From an uncultured Clostridia bacterium (GTDB lineage Bacteria; Bacillota; Clostridia; Christensenellales; Borkfalkiaceae): DNA of 64,000 bases. The DNA lies in assembly GCA_947625555.1 (NCBI GenBank), contig CANQOT010000001.1, positions 104,908 through 168,907 of the forward strand. Direction: 5' to 3'. A model generated the notes under the pieces. It did no database searches. It saw only the letters and a list, made by a program, of their open reading frames with translations, and was not told the origin of the DNA. The position numbers were made by a program, and so were the translations under genes. Each line of letters opens with the position of its first letter. The stretch's first letter is position 1. Of this stretch, positions 1 to 9,152 are shown piece after piece.

Positions 1-1143
1 ATGGAGGACGGCGTTGCGGACGCCGTTTCCGCCGAGCTCAACCGTTCGTTCTGCGGCACATGGACGGGCGAACTGCGCGCCGCCGAGAAGGAAAGGGGAG
101 AGATAGAGTTGGGGGCGCCCCCTCCCGAAGAATATATTCTTGCCCCGCGGTTCTTTGAGATCTGCAACTATGCTCCCCTCGACGGGGCCGCGCCCAAGCA
201 TGCGATCTATATTGCCGACCTCGAAAAGGAGATGCAGGGCGTCACGGTATGCGGAGTCATCTCCCTTTTGGAAGAGCGGGAATCTAAGAATGGAAGGCCC
301 TACTTTATCATCGCCGTGAACGACGCGACGGGGAGCATGCGCGCCCGCTATTTCCCGCGGAAGGCGACCTGTGAGAAGGTGAGGGCGCTCTCGCCGGGCA
401 CGTCGGTCTGTCTGACGGGGGATAACGAGTTGTACAACGACAACCTTTCCTTCCGCATCAAATCCATCGACTACGGCGAAGCGCCCGCGGGATTTGTGCC
501 CGAGGAACGGCCGTCCCGCCCCGTCCCCGCCCGTTACCGCACGGTGTTCCCCGCGCCCGTCTCCGACTTTGTGCAGGCCGATCTCTTCGGCGCCGCGCCC
601 CTTCCCGAAGCGTTCGTAAAGGGCAAGTTCGTCGTCTTTGATTTAGAGACGACGGGCCTCAACAATACCCCCGGGACGGGAGCCATGGATCGCATCATCG
701 AAGTGGGGGCGGTCAAGATCGAAAACGGCGCCATTTCGGAGAAGTTCTCCACCTTCGTCGCCTGTCCCGTCAAGCTCTCGTCGGAGATCGTCGATCTTAC
801 GGGCATTTCGGACGATATGCTCGTGGGTGCGCCGCAAGTGGAAGAGGTGCTCGCCGACTTCTACAAATTCACGGCGGGGTGCGTCCTCGTGGGGCACAAC
901 GTGACCTTCGATACCCGTTTCATCCGCTTTTACGGCGAAAAGGATGGGTACTTCTTCGGCCAGAGGGAGATCGATACCGTCTCCTTTGCGCAGGCGATGC
1001 TCCGCCTGTCCAATTACAAGCTGAACACCGTCGCCGACCACTTCGGCTTTACCTTCAACCATCACAGGGCCTACGACGATGCCTTCGTCACCGCGAAGAT
1101 CTTCATCGAGCTCGTGCGCATGAAGGGCGGCCTCCCCATCTGA
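1..1143 (+). CDS. PolC-derived OB-fold plus DEDDh 3'-5' exonuclease, no PHP or polymerase part
   Basis: The frame is open from base 1, so the true start may lie upstream of the window. Residues about 72-157 resemble the OB domain of Gram-positive PolC. After a 45-residue linker rich in Pro and Arg, residues about 208-374 form a complete DEDDh proofreading exonuclease: D214/E216 in the DLETTG motif, D304 in GHNVTFD and H355/D360 in HHRAYDD. In PolC the exonuclease lies inside a PHP domain and is followed by the polymerase. Here the PHP segment is missing and a TGA follows the exonuclease. The position directly before rimP is where polC sits in Bacillus. Likely role: DNA proofreading or repair exonuclease. 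The family is clear; whether it assists DnaE/PolC or acts alone is not known. Confidence 0.75.
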   Translation: MEDGVADAVSAELNRSFCGTWTGELRAAEKERGEIELGAPPPEEYILAPRFFEICNYAPLDGAAPKHAIYIADLEKEMQGVTVCGVISLLEERESKNGRPYFIIAVNDATGSMRARYFPRKATCEKVRALSPGTSVCLTGDNELYNDNLSFRIKSIDYGEAPAGFVPEERPSRPVPARYRTVFPAPVSDFVQADLFGAAPLPEAFVKGKFVVFDLETTGLNNTPGTGAMDRIIEVGAVKIENGAISEKFSTFVACPVKLSSEIVDLTGISDDMLVGAPQVEEVLADFYKFTAGCVLVGHNVTFDTRFIRFYGEKDGYFFGQREIDTVSFAQAMLRLSNYKLNTVADHFGFTFNHHRAYDDAFVTAKIFIELVRMKGGLPI

Positions 1144-1189
1144 CGGCCGCCGAAATTTCCAAAAATTTCTCAAATTTGCGCGCAAACGC

Positions 1190-1218
1190 TTGCAATTTAT
1201 AATAGAGTATGCTATACT
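1190..1218 (+). promoter_or_regulatory. Sigma-A promoter of the rimP-nusA-infB operon
   Basis: TTGCAA (1190-1195) and TATACT (1213-1218) are separated by exactly 17 bp. They lie just downstream of the exonuclease stop codon and upstream of a long leader, so the translation operon has its own promoter rather than depending on read-through. Confidence 0.75.
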
Positions 1219-1243
1219 ATGCTTACTTGATCGATGAAAAGAG

Positions 1244-1317
1244 ATTGAGAGCGGGTCGCCGCTCTCAATTCTTATGTAGCGGGGTATGCCGCAGGGGCGT
1301 CCCGTTACATCGGAGGA
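1244..1317 (+). promoter_or_regulatory. Structured 5' leader of rimP (two hairpins)
   Basis: The first stem is a perfect 11-bp inverted repeat (1244-1254 with 1259-1269, loop GTCG). The second pairs 1274-1283 with 1301-1310 (10 bp, one G-U) and ends one base before the rimP ribosome binding site GGAGGA (1312-1317). rimP leaders with attenuator-like structures are known in other bacteria. No strong T-tract follows either stem, so control of translation, or a protein-binding leader, seems more likely than a simple terminator. The function is inferred. Confidence 0.5.
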
Positions 1318-1322
1318 ACTGC

Positions 1323-1778
1323 ATGAAAGTCAAGCCGGCAGCAGAGATCGTCGCCTTTCTCGCGCCCATTGCAGAGGAAGTCGGCGTAGAGATCGTGGAT
1401 GCGGAATGGGATATGCGCCGCCGCGCCCTTACGGTCTTTATCGACAAAGAGGGGGGCGTGGACCTTGTGACCTGCGAGGTGTTCCACCGCGCCATCGACG
1501 GCCCGCTCGACGAGCTCGATCCCACCTTCGGGGCAGCCTATACGCTCAACTGTTCCTCGCCGGGGCTCGACCGTCCTTTCAAGACGGAGCAAGATTTTCT
1601 TCGCCATATAGGGGAGAAGATCGAGGTCCATCTGTATGCGCCCTTCGACGGGGCGAAGTATTTCGAAGGCGAACTTCTCTCCTTTTCCGACGGCGTCATC
1701 AAGCTGAACGCGGCGCAGGGCGAGAAGGAGATCCCCTTCGGGAAGTGCTCGAAGGTGTGCCTTCTCATCGAAGTATAA
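1323..1778 (+). CDS. rimP: Ribosome maturation factor RimP
   Basis: A 151-residue protein, the normal RimP length, needed for assembly of the 30S subunit. The N-terminal half carries the family pattern VEIVDAEWDMRRRALTVFID, followed by the SSPGLDRPFK segment and an SH3-like C-terminal domain. The ATG at 1323 is chosen because GGAGGA sits 5 nt upstream. The frame is open further upstream, but that stretch is the structured leader. It is the first gene of the operon rimP-nusA-rnpM-ylxQ-infB-rbfA-nrnA-truB-ribF. Confidence 0.93.
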   Translation: MKVKPAAEIVAFLAPIAEEVGVEIVDAEWDMRRRALTVFIDKEGGVDLVTCEVFHRAIDGPLDELDPTFGAAYTLNCSSPGLDRPFKTEQDFLRHIGEKIEVHLYAPFDGAKYFEGELLSFSDGVIKLNAAQGEKEIPFGKCSKVCLLIEV

Positions 1779-1794
1779 GATTTGGAACCATAAT

Positions 1795-1811
1795 CTTCCG
1801 CACTGCGGAAG
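1795..1811 (+). repeat. Small inverted repeat in the rimP-nusA gap
   Basis: CTTCCGCA and TGCGGAAG are separated by one base, making a near-perfect 17-bp palindrome between rimP and nusA. No T-run follows, so it is not an obvious terminator. It could be an RNA processing or stability element. Function not known. Confidence 0.4.
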
Positions 1812-1853
1812 GGACCGTAAATATCACGAATATAAAACATTGGGAGAAACTTT

Positions 1854-2945
1854 ATGATCAACAAGGATTTCTTTGCGGCGCTTGCCGATCTGGAACATGA
1901 ACGCGGGATCGGCGAGGAAGTGTTCATCAGCGCGCTTTCGAGTGCGCTCGCATCCGCCTACAAGAAGCAGGTGTTCGGCGAGACGGCGAACGTCGAAGTC
2001 CGATTGAATCCCGAGAAAAATTCCATCCGGTTCTTCCTTCTGCGCACCGTCGTCGAAGATACCGACGAAGAGATCGCAGATGGCGAGATCATGCTCGAAG
2101 ATGCGCTCGCCATCAAAAAGACCGCGAAGGTGGGGGATGTGCTCACCGAAGAATTTGTCCCGAAGGACTTTTCGCGTATCGCTGCGCAGACGGCCAAGCA
2201 GGTCATCTTGCAGAAGATCCACGAGACGGAGCGGGATAACACCCTTTCGGAGTTCTCCGATAAGGAGGGCGAACTCATGACGGGCCTTATCCGCAAGGTG
2301 GAGGCCGCCAACGTCTATATCGAGCTTGGGAAGGGACAGGTCGAGGGCGTGATGCTCCCGCAGGATAAGGTGCGCGGCGAACGCTATACGACGGGCGAAC
2401 GCATCAAAGTCTATGTGAAGAAGGTCAGGAGCGGCGGAAGGAACGCGCAGGTGCTCGTCTCCCGTGCGGCCCCCGGCCTCGTGAAGCGGCTCTTCGAAGA
2501 AGAGGTCCCCGAGATCAAGGCGGGCACCGTCGTCATCAAGTCGGTCTCCCGTGAACCCGGCCACCGCACCAAGATGGCGATCGCCTCGATGGATCCCCGC
2601 GTCGATCCCGTCGGCGCATGCGTCGGCAATAAGGGCGCGCGCGTCAATGCCGTCGTTGCCGAGCTCGGCGGCGAGAAGATCGATATCATCCTTTGGAGCG
2701 AAAATCCGCTCGAATTTATCGCGAAGGCGCTCTCTCCCGCCACCGTCATCTCCGTGACGCAGATCGGCGAAAAGACGGCCGTCGCGGTCGTCCCCGACGA
2801 GAAGCTGTCGCTCGCCATCGGCAGGGACGGGCAGAACGCCCGCCTTGCGGCCCGCCTCACGGGTTGGAAGATCGACGTGAAGAGCGAATCGGCTGCGGCA
2901 AAGCTCGACTTGGAGACCGTTCCCGAAGAGGGCGCGGAGGAATAA
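1854..2945 (+). CDS. nusA: Transcription termination/antitermination factor NusA
   Basis: A 363-residue protein that binds RNA polymerase and nascent RNA and modulates pausing, termination and antitermination. The N-terminal polymerase-binding domain is followed by an S1 domain (about 135-200, including the ANVYIELGKGQVEGVML stretch) and two KH domains (about 205-345), seen in DPVGACVGNKGARVNAV and KLSLAIGRDGQNARLAAR. The length matches the short Firmicutes NusA, which lacks the proteobacterial C-terminal repeats. GGGAGA precedes the ATG. The stop codon abuts the rnpM start. Confidence 0.96.
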   Translation: MINKDFFAALADLEHERGIGEEVFISALSSALASAYKKQVFGETANVEVRLNPEKNSIRFFLLRTVVEDTDEEIADGEIMLEDALAIKKTAKVGDVLTEEFVPKDFSRIAAQTAKQVILQKIHETERDNTLSEFSDKEGELMTGLIRKVEAANVYIELGKGQVEGVMLPQDKVRGERYTTGERIKVYVKKVRSGGRNAQVLVSRAAPGLVKRLFEEEVPEIKAGTVVIKSVSREPGHRTKMAIASMDPRVDPVGACVGNKGARVNAVVAELGGEKIDIILWSENPLEFIAKALSPATVISVTQIGEKTAVAVVPDEKLSLAIGRDGQNARLAARLTGWKIDVKSESAAAKLDLETVPEEGAEE

Positions 2946-3221
2946 ATGGAAAAGCAGCGCAAGATCCCCATGCGGACGTGTATCGCCTGCCGCGAGGAGA
3001 AGCCGAGGCGGGAACTGATGCGCATCGTAAGGAGCCCCGAGGGGGAGGTATCCCTCGACTTTTCGGGCAGGCTCCCGGGGCGCGGCGCATACGTCTGCAA
3101 GTCGGAAGCGTGTATCAAGCTCCTCGCAAAGAAGAAGCCGCTCGCAAGGGCCTTTTCCGTTCCCGTTCCCGCAGAGGTCTACGCCCGCCTCGAGGAGGAA
3201 TTTCTTGTCGCAAAAGATTAA
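2946..3221 (+). CDS. rnpM: RnpM/YlxR-family RNA-binding protein
   Basis: A 91-residue protein of the YlxR (DUF448) family. It has the conserved MRTCIAC start, the RIVR strand and the GRGAYVC signature. In Bacillus subtilis the family member RnpM binds RNase P RNA and dampens RNase P activity; older work proposed a general nucleic-acid-binding role. Its start codon directly follows the nusA stop, and its end overlaps ylxQ by 17 nt, so translation of the three genes is probably coupled. Confidence 0.9.
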   Translation: MEKQRKIPMRTCIACREEKPRRELMRIVRSPEGEVSLDFSGRLPGRGAYVCKSEACIKLLAKKKPLARAFSVPVPAEVYARLEEEFLVAKD

Positions 3222-3492
3222 AGCGTATTTGGGTTTCGCGCGCCGTGCGGGCAAGCTCGTCCTCGGCGTGAACGCCGTGAAGGCGGCGCGGGGAAGGGTT
3301 TATCTCCTCGTGGCGGACAGTTCCGCTTCGCCCAATACGAAAAAGGAGATAATATCCCTCGGGAAGAAGTTTTCCTGTCCCGTCGTCGAGGTGGGAGAGC
3401 TGGAACTTCTCACGGGGAAAGCCCTGTGCAAATTGGCTGCGGTGTGCGAGGAGAACCTCGCCCGCGCGATCTTGCAGGACGTCAAAGAATAA
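3205..3492 (+). CDS. ylxQ: L7Ae-family ribosomal protein homologue YlxQ
   Basis: A 95-residue protein of the L7Ae/L30e/S12e/Gadd45 fold, which binds kink-turn RNAs. The pattern KIKAYLGFARRAGKLVLGVNAV followed by LLVADSSASPNTKKEI is typical. The start is TTG at 3205, positioned a few bases after a GAGGAGGA ribosome binding site inside the end of rnpM. No ATG fits the family alignment. The precise cellular role is unsettled; association with ribosomes or RNase P-type RNAs is plausible. Confidence 0.88.
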   Translation: MSQKIKAYLGFARRAGKLVLGVNAVKAARGRVYLLVADSSASPNTKKEIISLGKKFSCPVVEVGELELLTGKALCKLAAVCEENLARAILQDVKE

Positions 3493-3515
3493 CATCCGTT
3501 CAAACGGAGGAATGA

Positions 3516-6047
3516 ATGGCATACGTAAATATCGAAAAATTGGGTGCGATCAAGGCGGATAAGGCAACGGCCCTCCTCAAAGAGACGATTAGCCAAAGCG
3601 AGAGGAAGATCTCCGATCTTCTCAAAAAACTTGCGGAGGTAGAGGCCGCCGAGAATTTGCGCCGCGCCGAAGAGGCCGCCAGAAAAGCGGAAGAGGAACG
3701 TCTCGCCGAAGAGGAGGCCCGCCGTAAGGCCGCCGAAGAGGAGGAGAAGGCCGCCGCATTGCGGGCAGCCGAGGAGGCGAGGAAGGCAGAGGAGACCGTA
3801 AAGGCGGCCGAACAGCCCGCTCTTCCGCCTCAGAAAGAGCGCCCCGCACAGGCGACGCCGCCGAAGCGCCCCGAAGGCTATGTGAGGACGCCGCAACCCC
3901 AGCGCCCCGCAAGCTCCTCCCAGCCCGCACAGCGCACATTCCGCCCCGACCAAAGGCAGGGGCGTCCTACCTATACGCCGCCCGTCCGTCCCGCGGCAGG
4001 GGGGCAGAGACCCACGTTCACGCCCCGCCCTCAACCTCCGCGTCCCGGAATGGGACCGCGTCCGTTGGGCGGCATCCGTCCCGCTCCCGCTCCCGCGCCC
4101 GTTACCACGTCCCGCAGGGAGCCCCAAAAGAAATTCGAGAAAACATACGTCGAAAAGTCGCGCGGTCCCGCCAACAAGCGCGCGCTTCAACGCCAGCAGG
4201 GCGCCAGCATCGGCGATTTCGATAAGGAGAGCGGATACCGCAAGGCCCGCTTCGGCAAGAAGGTCCGCAAAGAGACGCAGACCATCAAGATCGACCACGC
4301 CGTCGTCACGAGCAAGGAGATCCCCATCAAGGTACTCTCCGAGAAGCTCGGCATTTCCGCCGTCGAGATCACGAAGCGCCTCTTCCGCGAAGGCGTCATG
4401 AAAACGGTGAACGAATCGGTGGATTACGACAACGCGGCATTCATCGCTCTCGAACTCGGCATCGACCTCGAATATAAGCCCGAAAAGACGGCGGAAGAGA
4501 CCCTTATCGAAGAGCACGGAGCGGACGATGCGGAAAACCTCGTCGTGCGCGCGCCCGTCGTCACCGTCATGGGCCACGTCGACCACGGCAAGACCTCCCT
4601 CCTCGATAAGATCAGGAGCACCAACGTCACCGCGGGCGAGGCGGGCGGCATCACGCAGAGCATCGGCGCTTATACCGTCTCCCTTCCCGGCGACAGGAAG
4701 ATCACGTTTATCGACACCCCCGGCCATGCGGCGTTCACCGCCATGCGCGCAAGGGGGGCGAAAGTAACCGATATCGTCGTCCTCGTCATTGCGGCGGACG
4801 ACGGCATCATGCCGCAGACGGTGGAGGCTATCGACCACGCCAAGGCCGCCAATGTGCCCATCATCGTCGCCATGAACAAGATGGATAAGCCCAACATCGA
4901 TCCGGGCAGGGTCAAGCAGGAGCTCATGAATTACGGCCTTGTGCCCGAGGAATGGGGCGGCGACGTCATCGTCGTTCCCGTCTCCGCAAAGACGGGCGAG
5001 GGCATCGATAACCTTCTCGAAAGCATCTATTTGCAGGCAGAGATGCAGGAACTCCGCGCCAACCCCGACCGCCGCGCAAAGGGCGTCGTCATCGAGGCGA
5101 AGCTCGACAAGGGCAAGGGCCCCATGGCGAGCGTCCTCGTGCAGAACGGCACCCTCCGCACGGGCGACAACCTCATTTCGGGTACGACGATGGGGCGCGT
5201 CCGCGCCATGTTCGACGATCAGGGCAAGCCAGTGAAGGAGGCGGGCCCTTCGACCGCGGTCTCCGTTTTGGGTCTTGAAGACGTCCCGGGCGCAGGCGAC
5301 GCGATCTTCGCCGTCGAAGCGTCCCTCATGAAGAAAGTGCAGGAGGAGCGCAAGGATAAACAGCGCGAATCCCTCGACATGCAGTCGTCGGGCAAGAAGT
5401 CCTTTGAAGAGATGTTCAAGGACATCGCCGACGGGACGCTCAAACACCTCAACGTCATCATCAAGGCCGATGTGCAGGGCTCGGTCGAAGCCGTTCGCGC
5501 CTCCATCGAAAAGCTCACGAACGAGGAAGTCAAGGTCAACGTCATCCGCGCCGCGGCGGGCGCCATCACCGAGAGCGACGTCTCGCTTGCCGATTCTTCG
5601 CAGGCGCTCATCGTCGGCTTCAACGTGCGGCCCGACGCCAAGGCCAAAGCGCTTGCGGAACGCAGCCGCGTCGAAGTCCGCATGTACCGCATCATCTACG
5701 AGCTCCTCGACGAGATGGAGGCCATGCTCAAAGGCATGCTCTCGCCCAAGTACAAGGAAACGCTCATCGGCAAGGCCGAAGTTCGCCAGACGTTCAACGT
5801 CTCGGGCGTCGGCGTCGTCGCGGGTTGCCTCGTCGTCGAAGGCAGGCTCATCCGCGGCGGAAAGCTCCGGATCTATCGCGATAACATCATGATCGTCGAG
5901 GGCAACGCCAAGACGCTCAAACACTATAAGGATGAGGTGAAGGAGATCGCGGCGGGTCTCGAATGCGGCTGTGCGATCGAGGGCTTCAACGAAGTCCGTA
6001 TCGGCGACTTCATCGAATGTTACCTCATCGAGGAGGTCAAGGCGTGA
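3516..6047 (+). CDS. infB: Translation initiation factor IF-2
   Basis: An 843-residue GTPase that places initiator tRNA on the 30S subunit and promotes joining of the 50S subunit. The first 55-230 residues are low complexity: an Ala/Glu/Lys/Arg-rich helical stretch, then a Pro/Arg/Gln-rich linker. An IF2N domain follows (about 250-320). The G domain starts at about 345, with G1 [10 protein letters not shown]3 DTPGHAAF and G4 NKMD. Domains II-IV lie beyond. AACGGAGGA precedes the ATG. Its TGA overlaps the rbfA start. Confidence 0.97.
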   Translation: MAYVNIEKLGAIKADKATALLKETISQSERKISDLLKKLAEVEAAENLRRAEEAARKAEEERLAEEEARRKAAEEEEKAAALRAAEEARKAEETVKAAEQPALPPQKERPAQATPPKRPEGYVRTPQPQRPASSSQPAQRTFRPDQRQGRPTYTPPVRPAAGGQRPTFTPRPQPPRPGMGPRPLGGIRPAPAPAPVTTSRREPQKKFEKTYVEKSRGPANKRALQRQQGASIGDFDKESGYRKARFGKKVRKETQTIKIDHAVVTSKEIPIKVLSEKLGISAVEITKRLFREGVMKTVNESVDYDNAAFIALELGIDLEYKPEKTAEETLIEEHGADDAENLVVRAPVVTVMGHVDHGKTSLLDKIRSTNVTAGEAGGITQSIGAYTVSLPGDRKITFIDTPGHAAFTAMRARGAKVTDIVVLVIAADDGIMPQTVEAIDHAKAANVPIIVAMNKMDKPNIDPGRVKQELMNYGLVPEEWGGDVIVVPVSAKTGEGIDNLLESIYLQAEMQELRANPDRRAKGVVIEAKLDKGKGPMASVLVQNGTLRTGDNLISGTTMGRVRAMFDDQGKPVKEAGPSTAVSVLGLEDVPGAGDAIFAVEASLMKKVQEERKDKQRESLDMQSSGKKSFEEMFKDIADGTLKHLNVIIKADVQGSVEAVRASIEKLTNEEVKVNVIRAAAGAITESDVSLADSSQALIVGFNVRPDAKAKALAERSRVEVRMYRIIYELLDEMEAMLKGMLSPKYKETLIGKAEVRQTFNVSGVGVVAGCLVVEGRLIRGGKLRIYRDNIMIVEGNAKTLKHYKDEVKEIAAGLECGCAIEGFNEVRIGDFIECYLIEEVKA

Positions 6048-6403
6048 CGCGGCGCACGGAACGGCTCGACAGCGAGCTCCGCAAGGAGATCTCCGCCGTC
6101 CTTTCGGGCCCGTTAAAGGATCGTGATTCCCGCATTTCGGGCATCATCAGCGTGACGGAAGTCTCCGTTGCCCCCGATCTGAAAACGGCGAAGGTCTATG
6201 TGAGCGTCTTTGGCGGCTCGCCCGAGAAGAACGGGGAGACGTTCTCCCTTCTGCGCGAGAACGCCGGATTTGTGCGGAGGGAACTCGCAAGGGTCATGCG
6301 TCTTCGCACCGTGCCCGAGCTCACCTTCCTTGCCGACAACAGCTTCGAATACGGCGCAAAAATGGACGAGATCTTCTCCAAATTGCACAAGGAAGAAAAA
6401 TGA
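6044..6403 (+). CDS. rbfA: Ribosome-binding factor A
   Basis: A 119-residue KH-like protein that binds immature 30S subunits and aids 16S rRNA 5'-end maturation. Family features are TERLDSELRKEIS at the N terminus, ISVTEVSVAPDLKTAKVYVSV in the middle and the RTVPELTFLADNS strand with a C-terminal helix. The GTG at 6044 is chosen because it overlaps the infB stop as GTGA and follows GAGGAGG. An upstream in-frame ATG would lie deep inside infB. Confidence 0.93.
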   Translation: MTRRTERLDSELRKEISAVLSGPLKDRDSRISGIISVTEVSVAPDLKTAKVYVSVFGGSPEKNGETFSLLRENAGFVRRELARVMRLRTVPELTFLADNSFEYGAKMDEIFSKLHKEEK

Positions 6404-7368
6404 ATACGATCGAAGAAATCGCAAGACTTCTGAAAGCGAAAAAAAGCGCGGTCATCTTTACGCACATGCGCCCCGACGGCGATACGATCGGCAGCGGCAT
6501 GGCGCTCGGCCGCGCTCTTTCTATATGCGGGCTCAAATGCGAGGTGGTAAATGAGGGGGAGATCCCCGAAAAGTTCGCATTTCTTCCCGCCGTGCGAGAG
6601 ATCAGGAAAAAGCCCACGCTCGACGCCGAACTCTACATCACTGTGGATACGAGCGCCGAGAGCCGCCTCGGCCTTCTGGAACAGACCTTCCGCGCGGGCG
6701 CAAAGAAAAAGATCACGGTCAACATCGACCATCACGTCTCCAACACCATGTATGCCAAGTACAACTTTGTACGCGGCCGCGCCAGCAATGCGGAGAACAT
6801 CGCAGAGCTTATCCTCGCGCTCGGCGTGCAGATCGAGGGGGAGATCGCCCAATTTTTGATGCTCGGCATCGCGACGGATTCGGGCGTCTTTTCGCATGAC
6901 GACGTAAATGGAGATACCTTCCGCGCGGCGGCCGTCGCCGCCGACGGGGGGGCGAACATCCATCGCATCGCCTACGAGATGACGGAACGCCAGACAAAGG
7001 CGCGCGCGCAGATGTTCCTCGACGTCCTCTCCCATCTCCGCTTTTTTTCCGACGATACCCTCGCCATCGCCCTCATCACCCTCGATGAGCTCGCCCGCTT
7101 CCGCCAAAAGTCCGATGCGACGGAGGGGATCGTGGATTTTGCCCTCACCATCGACTGCGTAGAGGTGAGCGTCTCCCTTCTCGAAGTGAAGAAGGGGCAG
7201 TTCAAGGCCTCCTTCCGCTCCAAGGGCAAAGTCGATGTGAATGCGGTCGCCCGCACATTCGGCGGAGGAGGGCATGTCCTCGCCTCGGGCTGTATGTTCT
7301 TCGGCGAGGTAGAAGAGATCTACGATAAGATCCGCTACGCCGTTTGGCAGCATACGGAGGATGTATGA
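6400..7368 (+). CDS. nrnA: DHH/DHHA1 nanoRNase/pAp phosphatase
   Basis: A 322-residue DHH-superfamily phosphoesterase that degrades 2-5 nt RNA and probably dephosphorylates 3'-phosphoadenosine 5'-phosphate. The metal-binding motifs are HMRPDGDTIGS near residue 22, VDTS near 86, the NIDHH signature near 109 and TDSG near 165. The C-terminal DHHA1 domain ends with FGGGGHVLASG. It starts as an ATGA overlap with rbfA and ends as an ATGA overlap with truB, the usual order in Clostridia. Confidence 0.92.
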   Translation: MNTIEEIARLLKAKKSAVIFTHMRPDGDTIGSGMALGRALSICGLKCEVVNEGEIPEKFAFLPAVREIRKKPTLDAELYITVDTSAESRLGLLEQTFRAGAKKKITVNIDHHVSNTMYAKYNFVRGRASNAENIAELILALGVQIEGEIAQFLMLGIATDSGVFSHDDVNGDTFRAAAVAADGGANIHRIAYEMTERQTKARAQMFLDVLSHLRFFSDDTLAIALITLDELARFRQKSDATEGIVDFALTIDCVEVSVSLLEVKKGQFKASFRSKGKVDVNAVARTFGGGGHVLASGCMFFGEVEEIYDKIRYAVWQHTEDV

Positions 7369-8198
7369 CGGGTTTTTTGTGCGTCGATAAGCCCGAGGGC
7401 CGCTCCTCGGGTTTCGTCGTGAATGTGTTGAAGCGCATCACGGGGACTCCTTGCGGCCATATGGGCACCCTCGATCCCTTTGCATCGGGCGTTCTGCCCG
7501 TCGGAGTGGGCAATGCAACGCGGCTCTTCGACTACTTTCTCTCGAAGAAAAAGACCTACCGCGCCACCTTCCGCTTCGGCATGACGACGGATACCCTCGA
7601 CCCCGAGGGGACGTTCACCATGGGAGGGAAGATCCCGACGGCGGGGGAGATCGAAGGGGCGCTTCCCCATCTTACGGGCGAAATTTTACAGCTCCCGCCC
7701 ATATACAGCGCGAAGAGCGTCGAGGGGAAACGGAGCTACGAGTACGCAAGGCGGGGGGAAACCGTTTCCCTCACACCAAAAAAAGTCAAGGTTGACGCGT
7801 TCGACCTCGTCGGACAGACGGGGGAGGATACGTTTGAATTTCTCATTGTGTGCGGCGCGGGGACATATATCCGCGCGCTTGCCCGCGATCTTGCCGAAAA
7901 GCTCGGGACGCTGGGCTATTGCACCGCACTCCGCCGCACCGCGAGCGGCGCGTTTACGGAGGAGATCGCCGTTCCATTTGCAGAGCTCACCCCCGAGACG
8001 TGGGAAGGGCATCTCATTCCGACGGACGCCGCAATCGACCTTCCCGCAACCGACTGTGCGGACGCACGCCTCTATAATGGGATTTGCGTCCGAACAGACC
8101 TTCCCGACGGCCTCTATAAACTCTACCGCGAGGGTATGTTTTACGGCCTCGCGAGAGTAGGGGAGGGGCTTCTCAAAACGGAGAAAAAGTTATGCTGA
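7365..8198 (+). CDS. truB: tRNA pseudouridine-55 synthase
   Basis: A 277-residue TruB that isomerises U55 in the T-loop of most tRNAs. The catalytic Asp is in GHMGTLDPFASGVL near residue 36. KTYRATFRFGMTTDTLDPEG and CGAGTYIRALARDL are further family blocks. The C-terminal PUA-like part is short. The ATG at 7365 overlaps the nrnA stop as ATGA; the more upstream ATG in the frame lies inside nrnA and adds no conserved residues. Confidence 0.93.
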   Translation: MTGFLCVDKPEGRSSGFVVNVLKRITGTPCGHMGTLDPFASGVLPVGVGNATRLFDYFLSKKKTYRATFRFGMTTDTLDPEGTFTMGGKIPTAGEIEGALPHLTGEILQLPPIYSAKSVEGKRSYEYARRGETVSLTPKKVKVDAFDLVGQTGEDTFEFLIVCGAGTYIRALARDLAEKLGTLGYCTALRRTASGAFTEEIAVPFAELTPETWEGHLIPTDAAIDLPATDCADARLYNGICVRTDLPDGLYKLYREGMFYGLARVGEGLLKTEKKLC

Positions 8199-9088
8199 CC
8201 TATGCGTTCGGCGAAAAGATAGCAAAGCCGTGCGCGCTCGTTCTCGGCGGCCTCGACGGGTTGCACCTCGGGCACCGCGTCCTCCTTGCCGAGGCGAAGA
8301 AGGCGGGGCTTTCCGTCGCCGTCACGACGATGTTCGGCGGCAAGGGCAAAGCGCTCTTTACGCGTGCGGAGAGGGAGTTTCTCTTTGCGCGGGCGGGGGT
8401 GGATATCGTCATCGAGATCGCCTTCACCGAACAGTTCCAAAGCACTTCGGCGGAAGATTTTCTTGCCGTACTCTTTCGGACGATCGATGCGCGAGAGCTC
8501 GTCTGCGGCGAAGATTTCCGCTTCGGAAGGGGCGCCGAGGGGACGGCGCAGCTTCTCAAACGCTATGCGAACGTCGTCCATATCCAAAGGACGGTCAAGA
8601 GACGTTCCGAGGAGAGCGGTCGTGCGCGCAAGATCTCGACGACCTCCTGCAAGGCCTTCTTAAAAGCGGGCGATCTTCCAAGCCTGAATGCCTGTCTCGA
8701 AACGGAGGACTTTTACGGGAGCGCCTACTTTGTGCAGGGCGAAGTCGAGCATGGGCGAGAGGTGGGCAGAACGTACGGCTTCCCCACGCTCAACCTCACG
8801 CCCCCGCCCGAAAAGCTCCTGCCGCCCGACGGCGTGTACGGCGGCCTGTGCCGTACGCCGAAGGGGAATTATGCGATGATCTTAAACATCGGCGCGCGCC
8901 CCACGTTTGGCGTTGCAGAGCGAAAGATCGAGGCGTATTTAGAGGGATTTTCGGGCGATCTCTATGGCGAAACGGTGCAGATCTATCCCATGGAGTTCTA
9001 CCGTCCGATCGAGAGATTTTCCTCGGCCGAAGCACTGAAAGCGCAGCTTGAAGCGGATATCGCAAGACTTCGAAAAAATCATTTTTGA
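8192..9088 (+). CDS. ribF: Bifunctional riboflavin kinase/FAD synthetase
   Basis: A 298-residue protein converting riboflavin to FMN and FMN to FAD. The N-terminal nucleotidyltransferase half has GGLDGLHLGH near residue 20 (the family usually has Phe where this has the first Leu). The C-terminal kinase half has GRTYGFPTLNL and the strand MILNIGARPTFG. It overlaps the end of truB by 7 nt and is the last gene of the operon. Truncation is not apparent. Confidence 0.93.
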   Translation: MLTYAFGEKIAKPCALVLGGLDGLHLGHRVLLAEAKKAGLSVAVTTMFGGKGKALFTRAEREFLFARAGVDIVIEIAFTEQFQSTSAEDFLAVLFRTIDARELVCGEDFRFGRGAEGTAQLLKRYANVVHIQRTVKRRSEESGRARKISTTSCKAFLKAGDLPSLNACLETEDFYGSAYFVQGEVEHGREVGRTYGFPTLNLTPPPEKLLPPDGVYGGLCRTPKGNYAMILNIGARPTFGVAERKIEAYLEGFSGDLYGETVQIYPMEFYRPIERFSSAEALKAQLEADIARLRKNHF

Positions 9089-9152
9089 CGAGTTCCGACC
9101 CACCCATGTCCGCGATAGGGGGTCACAAAAGAACATTTTGGGAGGTTTTTCC

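Noticed and set aside
1144..1322. Continuation of polC beyond the stop by frameshift
   Set aside because: The bases after 1143 are a promoter and structured leader, with no PHP or polymerase coding in any frame.
3300..5924. Very long minus-strand open frame (874 codons) opposite infB
   Set aside because: It is the codon-position shadow of a GC-rich gene: composition is Asp/Leu/Arg/His-rich, no domain is visible and no ribosome binding site precedes it.
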